Positions 35,932 to 46,304 of a DNA stretch of 64,000 nucleotides are shown here, in pieces. Where the stretch lies: contig NZ_JAUCGQ010000001.1 in the NCBI RefSeq assembly GCF_030362835.1, positions 2,273,461-2,337,460 of the forward strand, read 5' to 3'. Position numbers and translations under genes: made by a program. This DNA is from Cellulomonas alba (GTDB lineage Bacteria; Actinomycetota; Actinomycetes; Actinomycetales; Cellulomonadaceae). The notes under the pieces were generated by a model. The model searched no databases. It was not told the origin of the DNA and saw only the letters and a program-made list of their open reading frames with translations. The stretch's first letter is position 1. Every line of letters begins with the position of its first letter.

Positions 35932-35974
35932 TCTCGGCGCCGAACCGCCCACCGGGGCGTCCAGGTCGCGCCGG

Positions 35975-35980
35975 TAGGAT
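35975..35980 (+). promoter_or_regulatory. -10 box for leaderless lysS mRNA
   Basis: TAGGAT followed by 6 nt and the GTG of lysS; no ribosome site before the start. Confidence 0.55.
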
Positions 35981-35986
35981 CGCCCG

Positions 35987-37501
35987 GTGAGCGAGACGCC
36001 CCTGACGACGCCTGACGACACCCCCGAGCAGCTGCGCATCCGCCGCGAGAAGCGCGACCGCCTGCTCGAGCAGGGTGTCGAGGCGTACCCGGTCGGCGTC
36101 CCCCGTACCCACACGATCGCGCAGGTGCGCGCGGCGCACCCGGACCTCGAGCCGGGCCAGGAGACGGACGACGTGGTCGGCGTCGCGGGCCGCGTCGTGT
36201 TCCTGCGGAACACGGGCAAGCTCTGCTTCGCGACGCTCCAGGACGGCGAGGGCAACCGCCTGCAGGCCATGCTCAGCCTCGCGGAGGTCGGCGAGGAGCG
36301 CCTCGACGCGTTCAAGGCCGACATCGACCTCGGCGACCACCTGTTCGTGCACGGCCGCGTCATCGCGAGCAGGCGCGGCGAGCTCTCGGTGTTCGCCGAC
36401 GCGTGGCAGCTCGCGGCGAAGGCGCTGCGCCCGCTGCCGAACCTGTACGACGGCACCGAGCTCTCCGAGGAGGCGCGCGTCCGCCAGCGCTACATCGACC
36501 TGATCGTGCGCCCGGCGGCGCGCGACATGGTCCGCTGGCGCGCGGGCGTGGTCCGCTCGCTGCGCGAGAACTTCCACCGGCGCGACTTCCTCGAGGTCGA
36601 GACGCCGATGCTCCAGACGCAGCCGGGTGGCGCGGCCGCCCGGCCGTTCGTCACGCACATGAACGCGTACGACATCGACCTCTACCTGCGCATCGCGCCC
36701 GAGCTGTTCCTCAAGGAGGCGGTGGTCGGCGGCATCGAGCGCGTCTTCGAGATCAACCGCAACTTCCGCAACGAGGGCGCCGACAGCTCGCACTCGCCGG
36801 AGTTCGCGATGCTCGAGGCGTACGAGGCCTACGGCGACTACGACACGATGGCGACCCTCACGCGCGACCTCGTCCAGACGGCGGCGGACGACGTCTTCGG
36901 CACGACGGTCGTGACGCTGCCGGACGGCACCGAGTACGACCTCGGCGGCGAGTGGGCGACCCTCACGATGTACGGCTCGCTGTCCGAGTCGCTCGGCGAG
37001 GAGATCACGCCGGAGACGTCGCTCGACGAGCTCGAGAAGATCGCCGACCGCCTCGAGATCTCCGTCGACCCGAAGAGGGCCAGCCACGGCAAGCTCGTCG
37101 AGCAGCTGTGGGAGGACCGCGTCGGCGAGCACCTGCACGCGCCGACGTTCGTCCGCGACTTCCCCGTCGAGACGAGTCCTTTGACCCGCGACCACCGGGA
37201 AATCCGCGGCCTCGTCGAGAAGTGGGACCTCTACGTTCGCGGGTTCGAGCTCGCGACGGCTTATTCCGAGCTCGTCGACCCGGTGATCCAGCGCAAGCGC
37301 TTCGAGGCGCAGGCGTTGCTGGCCGCCGCGGGCGACGACGAGGCGATGCGCGTGGATGAGGACTTTCTCACAGCGGTCGAGTACGCGCTGCCGCCGGCAG
37401 GAGGTATGGGCATGGGCGTCGACCGGTTGCTCATGGCACTGACCGGATACGGGATCCGCGAGACGATCCTTTTCCCGCTCGTGAAGCCGTCGGCCCGATG
37501 A
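35987..37501 (+). CDS. lysS: Lysyl-tRNA synthetase, class II
   Basis: Charges tRNA-Lys, 504 residues. The N-terminal OB-fold (about 60-165) has [17 protein letters not shown]. The class II core follows with motif 2 [20 protein letters not shown] (about 254-273) and motif 3 [15 protein letters not shown] (about 476-490). The GTG start lies 6 nt after TAGGAT. Codon use becomes less GC-rich in the last 100 codons and continues so through the next small gene. The lysS to lsr2 order is conserved in mycobacteria. Confidence 0.97.
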   Translation: MSETPLTTPDDTPEQLRIRREKRDRLLEQGVEAYPVGVPRTHTIAQVRAAHPDLEPGQETDDVVGVAGRVVFLRNTGKLCFATLQDGEGNRLQAMLSLAEVGEERLDAFKADIDLGDHLFVHGRVIASRRGELSVFADAWQLAAKALRPLPNLYDGTELSEEARVRQRYIDLIVRPAARDMVRWRAGVVRSLRENFHRRDFLEVETPMLQTQPGGAAARPFVTHMNAYDIDLYLRIAPELFLKEAVVGGIERVFEINRNFRNEGADSSHSPEFAMLEAYEAYGDYDTMATLTRDLVQTAADDVFGTTVVTLPDGTEYDLGGEWATLTMYGSLSESLGEEITPETSLDELEKIADRLEISVDPKRASHGKLVEQLWEDRVGEHLHAPTFVRDFPVETSPLTRDHREIRGLVEKWDLYVRGFELATAYSELVDPVIQRKRFEAQALLAAAGDDEAMRVDEDFLTAVEYALPPAGGMGMGVDRLLMALTGYGIRETILFPLVKPSAR

Positions 37502-37686
37502 ACGGCCTGCTCACGGCGCTTGCGGCGCTCATTCCTTCGATCGGAGTGGGCCTGCTGTTCTGGTACGCGATGCGCGCCGTCGTCAATGCGGACCGTACGG
37601 AACGAGAGGCTTTGGCGAGAATGGACGCCGCAGAACGCGCCGCGCGAGCCGCCGATTCGACGAAAGACGCGCAGCGAAACGTTTGA
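37498..37686 (+). CDS. Small single-pass membrane protein coupled to lysS
   Basis: 62 residues whose ATG overlaps the lysS stop (ATGA). One strong membrane helix ([19 protein letters not shown], about 11-29) is followed by a charged amphipathic helix rich in Arg, Glu and Ala. Base composition is lower in GC than in neighbours. No family is recognised. The start overlap with lysS and the location before lsr2 support it as a real gene. The function is unknown. Confidence 0.75.
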   Translation: MNGLLTALAALIPSIGVGLLFWYAMRAVVNADRTEREALARMDAAERAARAADSTKDAQRNV

Positions 37687-37755
37687 CGGCTCAATTCCGC
37701 CGATGCGATAGTGATTCGGTCAGGGTATTCCGACCCCCCCTCACCGGAGTAAGCA

Positions 37756-38100
37756 ATGGCGCAGAAGGTCCAGGTCCTGCTGGTCGACGACCTCGATGGC
37801 GGGACCGCCGACGAGACGGTGTCTTTCGGCCTCGACGGAGTCAGCTACGAGATCGATCTCACGTCGGCGCACGCCGGCGAGCTGCGCGAGGCGCTCGCGC
37901 AGTGGATCGGCCACGCCCGCAAGGTCGGCGGCCGCTCCGCGGGTGGGCGAGGCGCGGGCCGGGCCAACGGCCGCCGCTCCTCGGCCGGTTCCGGCCCCGC
38001 GGGCGACATCCGCGAGTGGGCGAAGGAGAACGGCTACCACGTCTCCGAGCGCGGGCGCATCTCGGCCGAGGTCAAGGCCGCGTACGACGCCGCGCACTGA
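37756..38100 (+). CDS. lsr2: Lsr2 nucleoid-associated protein
   Basis: H-NS-like xenogeneic silencer of actinobacteria, 114 residues, binding AT-rich DNA. The N-terminal dimerisation domain has VLLVDDLDGGTADETVSFGL and YEIDLTSAHAGELREAL. A Gly/Ser/Arg linker with RSAGGRGAGRANGRR follows, then the DNA-binding domain IREWAKENGYHVSERGRISA. The usual RGR AT-hook-like motif is present as SERGRIS. CCGGAGTAAGC precedes the ATG. The gene stands after lysS as in mycobacteria, and a strong bidirectional hairpin ends it. Confidence 0.96.
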   Translation: MAQKVQVLLVDDLDGGTADETVSFGLDGVSYEIDLTSAHAGELREALAQWIGHARKVGGRSAGGRGAGRANGRRSSAGSGPAGDIREWAKENGYHVSERGRISAEVKAAYDAAH

Positions 38101-38134
38101 GCAGCGCGCCGCGGCTCACGCGGCGAGCACGACA

Positions 38135-38173
38135 AGAGGGCCGGACCCCGATGCACCCGGGGTCCGGCCCTCT
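38135..38173. terminator. Bidirectional terminator between lsr2 and xylB
   Basis: A perfect 15-bp stem (38135-38149 with 38159-38173) and 9-nt loop lie between the convergent lsr2 and xylB genes, with short A-rich and T-rich flanks on the two sides. Confidence 0.8.
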
Positions 38174-38214
38174 CGTCGTTCCGGCCGACGCGACGTCGGC
38201 GGCGCGTGGCGTGG

Positions 38215-39657
38215 TCAGGACACGCCGAGCGCCGTCCGGGTCGCCGTCAGCTCGCGCACCGCGGCGTACTGCTCGCGGACGCGCGGAGCCGGCTCGGCCT
38301 GGAAGACCTCGGCCTGCGCGGCCGCGGTCCAGTCGGGCGCCTGCTCGGCGCCCGAGAGCACCCACGCCGCCTGGCGCGCGGCGCCGTCCGCGACGTACTC
38401 GCCCGACGGCGGCACGTGCACGTCGACCCCGAAGACGCTCGGCGCGATGCGCCGGACGGCCTCGGACTTGGCGCCGCCGCCGATCAGGAACAGCCGCTCG
38501 ACCGCGACGCCCTGCGCGCGCAGCGCGTCGATGCCGTCGGCGAGGGCGCACAGCATCCCCTCGACCGCGGCCCGCGCGAGGTGCGCGGGCGTGGTGTTGG
38601 CGAGCCGCAGCCCGTGCAGCGCACCCGTGGCGTCGGGCTTGTTCGGCGTCCGCTCGCCCTCGAGGTAGGGCACGAGTACGAGCCCGTCCGCACCGGCAGG
38701 CGCCTGCAGCGCGAGCGCCGACAGGCCGGTGTAGTCGACGCCGAGCATCCGGGTCGCCGCGTCCAGCACGCGCGTCGCGTTGAGCGTGCACGCGAGCGGC
38801 AGGTAGGCGCCGGTGGCGTCCGCGAAGCCCGTGACGAGGCCGGACGCGTCCGCCGTCGGAGCGGCGCACACGGCCGAGACGACGCCCGACGTGCCGAGCG
38901 AGACCGCGACGTCGCCGGGCCGGAGCCCGAGCGCGAGCGCCGCGGCCGCGTTGTCCCCCGCACCGGGGCCGAGCACCGGACGGCGCGCGCCGACCGCGGA
39001 CTGCGGGCCGCCCTGCGACGGTCCGAGCACGCGCGGAAGCTCCGCGGAGTGGCCGAGCGCGAGCTCGAGCAGGTCGGGCCGGTAGTCGTTCGTCACCGGC
39101 GACCAGTAGCCCGTGCCCGACGCGTCGGAGCGGTCCGTCACGAGTGCGTCGAGACCCGCACCGCCGTCGCCCGCGTCGTACCCGGCGAGCCGCCACGTCA
39201 GCCAGTCGTGCGGCAGCGCGACCGCCGCCACCTTGGCCGCGTTCTCCGGCTCCGCGTCGCGCAGCCAGCGCAGCTTGGTGGCGGTGAACGACGCGACCGG
39301 CACCGAGCCGGTGGCCTCGGCCCACACCGCGGGGCCGCCGGCCTCGTCGATCAGGTCGAGCGCCGCCTGCGCCGAGCGGGTGTCGTTCCACAGCAGCGCG
39401 TCCCGCACGACCTCGCCCGACGAGTCGAGCGCGACCATGCCGTGCTGCTGACCACCGACCGCGACGGCGTCGACATCGTCCAGACCGCCTGCCGTCTCGA
39501 TCGCCACCTGGAGCGCGTCCCACCAGTGCCGGGGCGCGACCTCGGTGCCGTCCGGGTGGCTGGCCCGCCCTTCGCGGACCAGCTCACCCGTCTCGGCGTC
39601 GCGGATGACGACCTTGCAGGACTGGGTCGACGAGTCGACCCCCGCGACGAGCGCCAT
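38215..39657 (-). CDS. xylB: Xylulokinase
   Basis: FGGY-family kinase phosphorylating D-xylulose, 480 residues. Landmarks are [14 protein letters not shown] at the N-terminus (phosphate-binding loop), [11 protein letters not shown] (about 69-79), the catalytic-Asp region [16 protein letters not shown] (about 226-241) and [15 protein letters not shown] near the C-terminus. It begins 3 nt after the xylA stop, so the two are an operon. Xylose isomerase plus xylulokinase feed xylose into the pentose phosphate pathway. Confidence 0.95.
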   Translation of the reverse strand: MALVAGVDSSTQSCKVVIRDAETGELVREGRASHPDGTEVAPRHWWDALQVAIETAGGLDDVDAVAVGGQQHGMVALDSSGEVVRDALLWNDTRSAQAALDLIDEAGGPAVWAEATGSVPVASFTATKLRWLRDAEPENAAKVAAVALPHDWLTWRLAGYDAGDGGAGLDALVTDRSDASGTGYWSPVTNDYRPDLLELALGHSAELPRVLGPSQGGPQSAVGARRPVLGPGAGDNAAAALALGLRPGDVAVSLGTSGVVSAVCAAPTADASGLVTGFADATGAYLPLACTLNATRVLDAATRMLGVDYTGLSALALQAPAGADGLVLVPYLEGERTPNKPDATGALHGLRLANTTPAHLARAAVEGMLCALADGIDALRAQGVAVERLFLIGGGAKSEAVRRIAPSVFGVDVHVPPSGEYVADGAARQAAWVLSGAEQAPDWTAAAQAEVFQAEPAPRVREQYAAVRELTATRTALGVS

Positions 39658-39660
39658 GGA

Positions 39661-40851
39661 TCAGCCTCGCGCGCCGAGCAGGTGCTCGAGCGCCAGCTGG
39701 TTGAGCTTGACGAAGCCGAAGCCGCGCGCGCCCACCGCGTCCACGTCGACGTCCTCGTAGGCCGAGGTGTCGGCGAGGAAGTCGGCGATCGACTCGCCCT
39801 CGTTCAGCGTCGGCTGGCTGAGCGACAGCACGCCCGCCGTCTCGAGCGCGGCCTGGACCTCCGGGTCCGCGCGGAACGCGGCCGCACGCTCCTTGAGCAG
39901 GATGTACGTCGCCATGTTGGCCGCGGCCGAGTCCCACACGCCCTGCTCGTCCTCGGTGCGCGACGGCTTGTAGTCGAAGTGGCGCGGGCCGTCGTACGTC
40001 GGGCCGCCACCCGGGAAGCCGTTCTCGATGAGGTCGACCGTGGCGAACGCCGAGAAGAGCTCGCCGTGGCCGAACACGAGGTCCTGGTCGTACTTGATCG
40101 ACTTCTGGCCGTTCAGGTCGATGTGGAACAGCTTGTTCGCCCACAGCGCCTGCGCGATGCCGTACGTGTAGTTGAGGCCGGCCATCTGCTCGTGGCCCAC
40201 CTCGGGGTTGAGGCCGACGATGTCGCCGTTCTCGAGCGTGTCGATGAGCGCGATCGCGTGGCCGATCGTCGGCAGGAGGATGTCGCCGCGGGGCTCGTTC
40301 GGCTTCGGCTCGAGCGCGATGCGCAGGCCGTAGCCCTTCTCCTTGATGTACGCGGCGACGGTGTCGATGCCCTCGGCGTAGCGGTCGTGCGCGGCCTTGA
40401 GGTCCTTGGCCGAGTCGTACTCGTAGCCCTCGCGGCCGCCCCACATGACGAAGGTCGACGCGTCGAGCGACGCGGCGAGGTCGACGTTGCGCAGGATCTT
40501 GCGCAGCGCGTAGCGGCGGACGCGGCGGTCGTTCGAGGTGAACGCGCCGTCCTTGAAGATCGGGTGGCTGAACGTGTTGGTCGTGACCATCTCGACCGTC
40601 ACGCCCGTGTCGGAGAGCGCCTTGCGGAAGGCGTCGAGGATGCGCTCGCGCTCGGTGTCGTCCGAGCCGAACGGCACGACGTCGTCGTCGTGGAACGTCA
40701 CGTGCGACGCGCCGAGCTCGGCGAGCTCGTGCACGGAGCGGACCGGGTCGAGCCACGGACGGGTGGCGCTGCCGAACGTGTCCTGCGCGTTCCAGCCGAC
40801 GGTCCAGAGACCGAAGGAGAACTTGTCCTCGGGGGTGGGCTTGCGAACCAT
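39661..40851 (-). CDS. xylA: Xylose isomerase
   Basis: Converts D-xylose to D-xylulose, 396 residues, class I as in Streptomyces and Arthrobacter. Active-site segments are [13 protein letters not shown] (His near residue 54), [22 protein letters not shown] (metal-binding Glu near 181), [15 protein letters not shown] and [15 protein letters not shown] lies before the ATG. The promoter TTGACC-N18-TAAATT is the most AT-rich signal in the area and overlaps the divergent ROK regulator promoter. Confidence 0.97.
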   Translation of the reverse strand: MVRKPTPEDKFSFGLWTVGWNAQDTFGSATRPWLDPVRSVHELAELGASHVTFHDDDVVPFGSDDTERERILDAFRKALSDTGVTVEMVTTNTFSHPIFKDGAFTSNDRRVRRYALRKILRNVDLAASLDASTFVMWGGREGYEYDSAKDLKAAHDRYAEGIDTVAAYIKEKGYGLRIALEPKPNEPRGDILLPTIGHAIALIDTLENGDIVGLNPEVGHEQMAGLNYTYGIAQALWANKLFHIDLNGQKSIKYDQDLVFGHGELFSAFATVDLIENGFPGGGPTYDGPRHFDYKPSRTEDEQGVWDSAAANMATYILLKERAAAFRADPEVQAALETAGVLSLSQPTLNEGESIADFLADTSAYEDVDVDAVGARGFGFVKLNQLALEHLLGARG

Positions 40852-40885
40852 GGATCTCTCCTCGTCGAGATTTGTTGTGCGACTG

Positions 40886-40915
40886 AATTTATCTGCGCGA
40901 GTGGGCTAGGGTCAA
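40886..40915 (-). promoter_or_regulatory. xylAB promoter with overlapping candidate ROK operator
   Basis: On the minus strand TTGACC (40910-40915) and TAAATT (40886-40891) are 18 nt apart. The AT-rich stretch from 40869 to 40893 has imperfect GATTTGTT/AATTTATC half-sites, a plausible binding site for the divergent ROK repressor. Confidence 0.6.
40907..40912 (+). promoter_or_regulatory. -10 box for leaderless ROK regulator mRNA
   Basis: TAGGGT followed by 7 nt and the ATG. It overlaps the -35 of xylA, so the two promoters should compete. Confidence 0.45.
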
Positions 40916-40919
40916 GCCC

Positions 40920-42263
40920 ATGAGGCCGAGCCCCGCCCGCCAGGCGACCCTGCGCGAGCACAACCTCGGGCTCGTGCTGTCCGAGGTGATCGACGCAGCC
41001 GCGGCGGGCGCAGCACCACCGTCCCGCGCCGACGTCGCCGCCGCGACCGGACTCGCGCGCGCGACCGTCTCGGCACTGGTCGACCGGTTGGTCGGCGCCG
41101 GTCTCGTGGCCGAGCTCGCGCCGACGCAGACGCTCCGCGCCGGGCGCCCGGCGGTCCCGCTGCGGCCCGCCGCGCGCACCCTCGCCGCCGTCGGCGCCGA
41201 GGTGAACGTCGACTACCTCGGCGTGCGCGTGCTCGACCTGACGGGCGGCGTGATCGCCGAGCGCGTCGAGCCGGGGGACTTCCGCGACAGCGACCCGGCG
41301 CCGGTGCTGGCGCGCCTCGGCGCGCTGGTGGACGGCGTGGTCGACGGCCTCGACGAGACCGGCGACGCGGCGGCCGGTGACGAGCCGCCGCCGCTGCGCG
41401 TCGCGGGGACGGCGCTCGCGCTGCCGGGGATCGTCGACCGCGGCGCCGGCCCGCTGCGCGTCGCGCCCAACCTCGGGTGGCAGGACGTCGACGTCGTCGG
41501 GGCGCTCGTCGTCGCCTCGCGGAACTTCGCCGCGCACCCGCCTCGCCTCGCGAACGAGGCGGACCTCGCGGCGCGCGCCGAGTCCGCGGCGCGGCTGCGA
41601 CCCGCCGCGCACGCCGCCGGCACCGGTGGGGCGCGGCCCGGCCGGCCGGCCACGGCGTCGGACGGGCCCCCCGGCCGGGAGGGGGCGCGCGCCTCCGCGA
41701 CGGACGGCTCCGCAGACGGCCAGCGAGCGCGCCCGTCGTTCGTCTACGTCTCGGGCGAGATCGGCATCGGTGGCGCGCTCGTGCTCGACGGCGAGATCTT
41801 CGCGGGCCGCCACGGCTGGGCGGGCGAGCTCGGCCAGACGCTCGTCGACGGCAAGCGGCTCGAGCGGCTCGTCGGCCAGGACGCGCTGCTGCGCGCCGCG
41901 GGCCTCGACCCCCGCGCGGGCGTCGACTCGCTCGTCCGGGCCGCGCGCGCGGGCGACGAGCGCGTTCGCGACGTGCTCCACGAGGCCGGGTCGCTGCTCG
42001 GCAGCGCGGTCGCGAACCTCGTCAACCTGGTCGACGTCGGCGACGTTGTGCTCGGCGGCAGCTACGCGCGCCTCGCGGAGTGGATCGCCGAGCCCGTGCG
42101 CGCCTCCCTCGCGCGTCACGTGCTCGCCGCGCCGTGGGCGCCCCCGAGCGTGGACGTGGCCCGCGCCGGCGAGATCCCCGCCATGACGGGCGCCGCGCTC
42201 TCCGTGCTCGCGGACGTCGTCGCCGACCCGAGCGCCTGGCTCCCGGACCCGGTCGACGCCTGA
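40920..42263 (+). CDS. ROK-family transcriptional regulator (XylR-like)
   Basis: A 447-residue repressor-type ROK protein. A winged-helix DNA-binding region ([20 protein letters not shown], about 35-54) precedes the sugar-kinase-like ROK domain with its ATP-site-like [14 protein letters not shown] and [21 protein letters not shown]. The Cys-rich zinc motif expected of ROK kinases is missing after HGWAGELGQ, as in degenerate regulators. A Pro/Gly/Ala insertion (about 225-275) is unusual. Its position divergent from xylAB makes it the likely xylose-responsive repressor. Confidence 0.88.
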   Translation: MRPSPARQATLREHNLGLVLSEVIDAAAAGAAPPSRADVAAATGLARATVSALVDRLVGAGLVAELAPTQTLRAGRPAVPLRPAARTLAAVGAEVNVDYLGVRVLDLTGGVIAERVEPGDFRDSDPAPVLARLGALVDGVVDGLDETGDAAAGDEPPPLRVAGTALALPGIVDRGAGPLRVAPNLGWQDVDVVGALVVASRNFAAHPPRLANEADLAARAESAARLRPAAHAAGTGGARPGRPATASDGPPGREGARASATDGSADGQRARPSFVYVSGEIGIGGALVLDGEIFAGRHGWAGELGQTLVDGKRLERLVGQDALLRAAGLDPRAGVDSLVRAARAGDERVRDVLHEAGSLLGSAVANLVNLVDVGDVVLGGSYARLAEWIAEPVRASLARHVLAAPWAPPSVDVARAGEIPAMTGAALSVLADVVADPSAWLPDPVDA

Positions 42264-42296
42264 CGCGCACGGGGCGTCGGCGAGTCCGCGCCGAGA

Positions 42297-42336
42297 CCGT
42301 GAGATCGACGTCGAGCCCGCGAGACACGTCTCACGG
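42297..42336. repeat. Dispersed inverted-repeat element, copy 2
   Basis: CCGTGAG (42297-42303) and CTCACGG (42330-42336) enclose a 26-bp core. It is an inverted copy of the element between nadC and lysS, sharing about 19 identical bases at one edge plus scattered matches across the rest. Confidence 0.6.
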
Positions 42337-42406
42337 TCCGGCGTGCAACTCACTGACGCGGACGAGGCGCACGGGCTCGAGCACCCGGCGATCCGGGCGC
42401 GGCGCC

Positions 42407-42412
42407 TAGGCT
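42407..42412 (+). promoter_or_regulatory. -10 box for leaderless lactonase mRNA
   Basis: TAGGCT followed by 6 nt and the GTG start at 42419. Confidence 0.5.
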
Positions 42413-42418
42413 CCCCGG

Positions 42419-43429
42419 GTGACCACGCTCCTCATCGGCACCTATCCCGCCGCCGGCGCCGGGACCCCCGCGGGCCTCGGCGAGGGCGTCTGGCGCGTCG
42501 AGCTCGACGACGCGACCGGCGCGCTGGGCGACGCCCGCCTGCTCGCCGAGCTGCCCGCCCCGAGCTTCCTCGCCGCGACGGACGGCCGCGTCCACGCCGT
42601 GCTCGAGGCGGAGGACGGCCTCGTCGCCACGCTCGCACCGGACGGCGAGCGGCTCCACGAGGTCGCGCGCGTCGCGTCCGGCGGCGTGCACCCGTGCCAC
42701 GTCGTGCCGCTGCCCGGCGGCGAGGCGCTCGCGGTCGCGAACTACAGCTCGGGCGCCCTCGGGGTCGTCCCGCTCGACGGCGGCTCCGCGGCGGAGCCCG
42801 TCAAGGTGCACGGGCACGCGGGCCACGGTCCGCGCGCGGACCGGCAGGAGGGACCGCACGCGCACTTCGTCGCGGTCGCGCCGGGCGGCCGCCACGTGCT
42901 CGTCGTCGACCTCGGCACGGACGAGATCCGGCGCTACGCCGTCACGGACGACGGCCTCCGGCCCGCCGGCGTCGCCGCGACGCTCCCGCCGGGCACCGGC
43001 CCGCGCCACCTGGACTTCGCCGCGGGCCACGTGTACGTCGCCGGCGAGCTCGACGTCCGCGTGCACGTCCTCGCGTGGGACGAGCAGACCGCCACGGGTG
43101 CGTGGGTCGGCGCGGTGCCCGCGGTCGTCGGCGTCGACGTCGAGGGCGACGACCTCCCGTCGCACCTCGCGGTCGACGGCGACGACGTGGTCGTCACGGT
43201 CCGCGGCTCCGACGTCGTGACCCGCTACGCCATCGCGCCGGACGGCAGCCTGACGGACGGCCGGTCGACGCCGCTCGGCGGCGGCTGGCCGCGGCACTTC
43301 GCGGTCGTGGGCGGCTGGACGGTGGTCGCGCTCGAGCGCGGGCACGAGCTCGTCACGGTCGACCGCGACGGTCGCGTCGCGGCGCGCCTCGACCTGCCGT
43401 CCCCGGCCTGCGTGCTGCCCGTCCGCTGA
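42419..43429 (+). CDS. Lactonase family beta-propeller protein (6-phosphogluconolactonase-like)
   Basis: A 336-residue seven-bladed propeller of the Pgl/YbhE type. LLIGTY at the N-terminus, [14 protein letters not shown] (about 88-101), [22 protein letters not shown] (about 145) and [10 protein letters not shown] (about 195-204) are family hallmarks. It may hydrolyse 6-phosphogluconolactone in the oxidative pentose phosphate pathway, which would suit the xylose genes next door, but the family also contains other sugar lactonases. The GTG start is 6 nt after TAGGCT. Confidence 0.85.
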   Translation: MTTLLIGTYPAAGAGTPAGLGEGVWRVELDDATGALGDARLLAELPAPSFLAATDGRVHAVLEAEDGLVATLAPDGERLHEVARVASGGVHPCHVVPLPGGEALAVANYSSGALGVVPLDGGSAAEPVKVHGHAGHGPRADRQEGPHAHFVAVAPGGRHVLVVDLGTDEIRRYAVTDDGLRPAGVAATLPPGTGPRHLDFAAGHVYVAGELDVRVHVLAWDEQTATGAWVGAVPAVVGVDVEGDDLPSHLAVDGDDVVVTVRGSDVVTRYAIAPDGSLTDGRSTPLGGGWPRHFAVVGGWTVVALERGHELVTVDRDGRVAARLDLPSPACVLPVR

Positions 43430-43570
43430 CGCCGGTCCGGCGGCCACCGCCCGACGCCCGGTCGCGACACGCTGGACCGCCTCGCGGGCCGGCGCCCGTC
43501 GGTCCCACCGCGGCACCGCCCACGCTGGGCGACAATGGGAGCAGACCCGCCCCGCCTGACAGGAGACCCC

Positions 43571-44911
43571 GTGACCGCCGAGCGCGCCCCCCGCGTCGCC
43601 ATGCTCTCGGTCCACACGTCCCCGCTCGACCAGCCCGGCACGGGCGACGCCGGCGGCATGAACGTCTACGTGCTCGAGCTCTCGCGCGCGCTGGCCGCGC
43701 GCGGCGTCCGGGTCGAGATCTTCACGCGCGCGACGTCCTCGGACCTGCCGGAGACGCAGGTGGTCCCCGGCACCGACGCGGACGGCCGGCCGATGTCGCG
43801 CGACGAGTCCCGCGCCGTGCTGTGCGGCGACGCCGTCGAGCCGGGCGTGACGCCCGCGATCCTGGTGCACCACGTGCCTGCCGGCCCGTTCGAGCGGCTC
43901 GACAAGAACGACCTGCCGGGCGTGCTGTGCGGCATGGCGGCGGGCGTCCTGCGCTGGGAGGCGGCCCGCGAGCCGGGTTGGTACGACGTGGTGCACTCGC
44001 ACTACTGGCTGTCCGGGCAGGTGGGCCGCATCGCGGCCGACCGCTGGGAGGTGCCGCTCGTCCACACCAGCCACACGCTCGCGCGCGTCAAGAACGCGTC
44101 CCTGGCGCCGGGCGACGCCGCCGAGCCGCACGCGCGCGTGCTCGGCGAGGAGCAGGTGGTGCAGGAGGCGGACGCGCTGGTCGCGAGCACCCCGGCCGAG
44201 GCCCGCGAGCTCGTCGAGCTCTACGACGCCGACCCCGCACGCGTGCACGTCGTCGAGCCCGGGGTCGACCTCGACCGGTTCCGCCCGGGCGGCCCCGAGG
44301 CGCGGGCGCGCGCCCGACGCGAGCTCGGCCTGCCCTCGGACCGGCCGATCGTCCTGTTCGCGGGCCGTGTCCAGCCGCTCAAGGGACCCGACGTGCTGGT
44401 GCGCGCGCTCGGCGTGCTGCGCGACGCGGGCCGGCCGGTCCCGCTGCTCGTCGTGCTGGGCGGTCCGAGCGGCCGCCCGACCGCGGTCCGCGAGCTCGAG
44501 GCGCTCGCGACGCTCGCCGGCGTGCGCGCCGACGTGGTGGTCCGCCCGCCGGCGGACCGCGACGAGCTCGCGCGCTGGTACCACGCGGCGGACCTCGTGG
44601 CGATGCCGTCGCGCAGCGAGTCGTTCGGGCTGGTCGCGGCCGAGGCGCAGGCGAGCGGTGTCCCGGTGGTCGCGGCGGCGGTGGGTGGCCTGCGCACGGT
44701 CGTGGAGGACGGCGTCTCCGGGCACCTCGTCACGGGTCATCAGCCCGAGGGGTGGGCGCAGGTGGTCGACGCGCTGCTGTCCGACGACGGCGAGCGCGCC
44801 CGCCTCGCGGCCGGCGCCCGTGGCGTCGCCGAGCGCTTCGGCTGGGACGCGGCCGCCGACCAGATGCTGAAGGTCTACGCGGTCGCACGCGAGTCGCTCG
44901 ACCCCCGCTGA
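43571..44911 (+). CDS. mshA: D-inositol-3-phosphate glycosyltransferase MshA
   Basis: First committed step of mycothiol synthesis: transfer of GlcNAc from UDP-GlcNAc to 1L-myo-inositol-1-phosphate. GT-B fold, family GT4, 446 residues. Features are [20 protein letters not shown] at the N-terminus, [13 protein letters not shown] (about 138-150), [20 protein letters not shown]-like [15 protein letters not shown] and the C-terminal [17 protein letters not shown]. The GTG start is chosen because AGGAGA lies 7 nt before it. It precedes gpmA, as in mycobacteria. Confidence 0.95.
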   Translation: MTAERAPRVAMLSVHTSPLDQPGTGDAGGMNVYVLELSRALAARGVRVEIFTRATSSDLPETQVVPGTDADGRPMSRDESRAVLCGDAVEPGVTPAILVHHVPAGPFERLDKNDLPGVLCGMAAGVLRWEAAREPGWYDVVHSHYWLSGQVGRIAADRWEVPLVHTSHTLARVKNASLAPGDAAEPHARVLGEEQVVQEADALVASTPAEARELVELYDADPARVHVVEPGVDLDRFRPGGPEARARARRELGLPSDRPIVLFAGRVQPLKGPDVLVRALGVLRDAGRPVPLLVVLGGPSGRPTAVRELEALATLAGVRADVVVRPPADRDELARWYHAADLVAMPSRSESFGLVAAEAQASGVPVVAAAVGGLRTVVEDGVSGHLVTGHQPEGWAQVVDALLSDDGERARLAAGARGVAERFGWDAAADQMLKVYAVARESLDPR

Positions 44912-44997
44912 CGGGCCGCCCGCTCCCTGCACGCCGCCGCCGACCAGGGGACGGACGTCCCGGCGACGCGCGCTCGGGGCTGCGGCAGGATGGGCGC

Positions 44998-45738
44998 ATG
45001 ACCTACACCCTGGTGCTGCTCCGCCACGGCGAGAGCGAGTGGAATGCCAAGAACCTCTTCACCGGCTGGGTCGACGTGGCCCTGTCCGAGAAGGGCGTCC
45101 AGGAGGCGAAGCGCGGCGGTCAGCTGCTCAAGGACGCGGGCGTGACGCCCGACGTGCTCCACACCTCGCTGCTGCGCCGCGCGATCACCACGGCGAACTA
45201 CGCGCTCGACGTCGCGGACCTCCTGTGGATCCCCGTCAAGCGCAGCTGGCGCCTCAACGAGCGCCACTACGGCGCGCTCCAGGGCAAGGACAAGAAGCAG
45301 ATCCGCGACGAGTACGGCGAGGAGCAGTTCATGCTCTGGCGCCGCTCGTACGACGTCCCGCCGCCGGAGATCGAGCTCGGCTCCGAGTTCTCGCAGGACT
45401 CCGACCCGCGCTACGCCGGCGAGCCGATCCCGCGCACCGAGGCCCTGGCCAACGTGCTCGACCGCGCGCTCCCGTACTGGAACAGCGACATCGTCCCCGA
45501 CCTCGAGGCGGGCAAGACGGTGCTCGTCACGGCGCACGGCAACTCGATCCGCGCTCTCGTCAAGCTCCTCGACGACGTCGACGCCGACACCATCGCCGGC
45601 ATCAACATCCCGACCGGCATCCCGCTGGTGTACGAGCTCGACGAGGAGACGCTGAAGCCCGTGACGAAGGGCGGCACCTACCTCGACCCCGAGGCTGCCG
45701 CCGCCGCGATCCAGGCGGTCGCGAACCAGGGTCGCTGA
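44998..45738 (+). CDS. gpmA: 2,3-bisphosphoglycerate-dependent phosphoglycerate mutase
   Basis: Glycolytic mutase of the histidine phosphatase superfamily, 246 residues. [20 protein letters not shown] (5-24) carries the phosphohistidine, and [24 protein letters not shown] and [13 protein letters not shown] complete the active site. It starts 86 nt after mshA. CAGGAT, a near -10 box, lies just before the ATG. A long stem-loop directly after the stop ends it. Mycobacteria have the same mshA-gpm-senX3-regX3 neighbourhood. Confidence 0.97.
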   Translation: MTYTLVLLRHGESEWNAKNLFTGWVDVALSEKGVQEAKRGGQLLKDAGVTPDVLHTSLLRRAITTANYALDVADLLWIPVKRSWRLNERHYGALQGKDKKQIRDEYGEEQFMLWRRSYDVPPPEIELGSEFSQDSDPRYAGEPIPRTEALANVLDRALPYWNSDIVPDLEAGKTVLVTAHGNSIRALVKLLDDVDADTIAGINIPTGIPLVYELDEETLKPVTKGGTYLDPEAAAAAIQAVANQGR

Positions 45739-45751
45739 CCCCGCACGCCGC

Positions 45752-45790
45752 GCGAACGCGCCGGTCCCCCGACGGGGCCGGCGCGTTCGC
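45752..45790 (+). terminator. Terminator after gpmA
   Basis: A 17-bp stem with one G-T pair (45752-45768 with 45774-45790) and a 5-nt loop, beginning 13 nt after the stop. Confidence 0.75.
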
Positions 45791-45815
45791 TGTCCCGGCC
45801 TGGGATCCTGGGCCC

Positions 45816-46304
45816 ATGCACACCGATACCTGGCAGGACCGTGTCGACCGCTTCTGGGCCGAGGTCGACCTCGACGACGAGGCGGCCGCACTCGCCGGCA
45901 TGCGCGCGCTCGTCGAGGAGCGCGACCCGGACGACCCGGTCGCGCTGTTCGAGTGGGCCGGCATCCACGACTCGCTCGGCCTGGAGGAGCAGGCCGTGCC
46001 GCTCTACCGCCGCGCGCTCGCGGGCGGGCTCGACGACTACCGCACGGCCCGCGCGACGATCCAGCTCGCGAGCACGCTGCGCAACGTCGGCGAGCTCGAC
46101 GAGGCGGTCGACCTGCTGCGTGCCGCGCCCGACGTCCCCGAGCTCGGCGGCGCCCGGCAGGCGGTCCTCGCCCTCGTGCTGCACTCGCGCGGCGAGCCCG
46201 ACGCGGCGCTCCGCGAGGCACTGACGGCGCTCGCAGACACGCTCCCGCGCTACCAGCGCTCGATGCGCGCCTACGCGGCGGCCCTGACGGAGCCCGAAGC
46301 CTGA
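45816..46304 (+). CDS. Tetratricopeptide repeat protein
   Basis: A 162-residue all-helical protein of the TPR_5-like group. Helix pairs with the A/G/Y pattern of TPRs are seen at about 36-70 (ALFEWAGIHDSLGLEEQAV), 76-106 and 112-142. No signal peptide or enzymatic motif is present; it is probably a cytoplasmic scaffold. It lies between the gpmA terminator and a bidirectional hairpin, so it seems to be transcribed alone. Its stop codon lies in a 17-bp tandem duplication. Confidence 0.8.
   Translation: MHTDTWQDRVDRFWAEVDLDDEAAALAGMRALVEERDPDDPVALFEWAGIHDSLGLEEQAVPLYRRALAGGLDDYRTARATIQLASTLRNVGELDEAVDLLRAAPDVPELGGARQAVLALVLHSRGEPDAALREALTALADTLPRYQRSMRAYAAALTEPEA

Noticed and set aside
32582..37195. 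About 1500-codon minus-strand frame covering panD to lysS
   Set aside because: Shadow of the plus-strand genes; it crosses several intergenic regions and encodes only low-complexity sequence.
42419..43429. Assigning this as the definite pgl gene of the pentose phosphate pathway
   Set aside because: The propeller family includes other lactonases, and zwf or gnd are not nearby, so no gene symbol was given.
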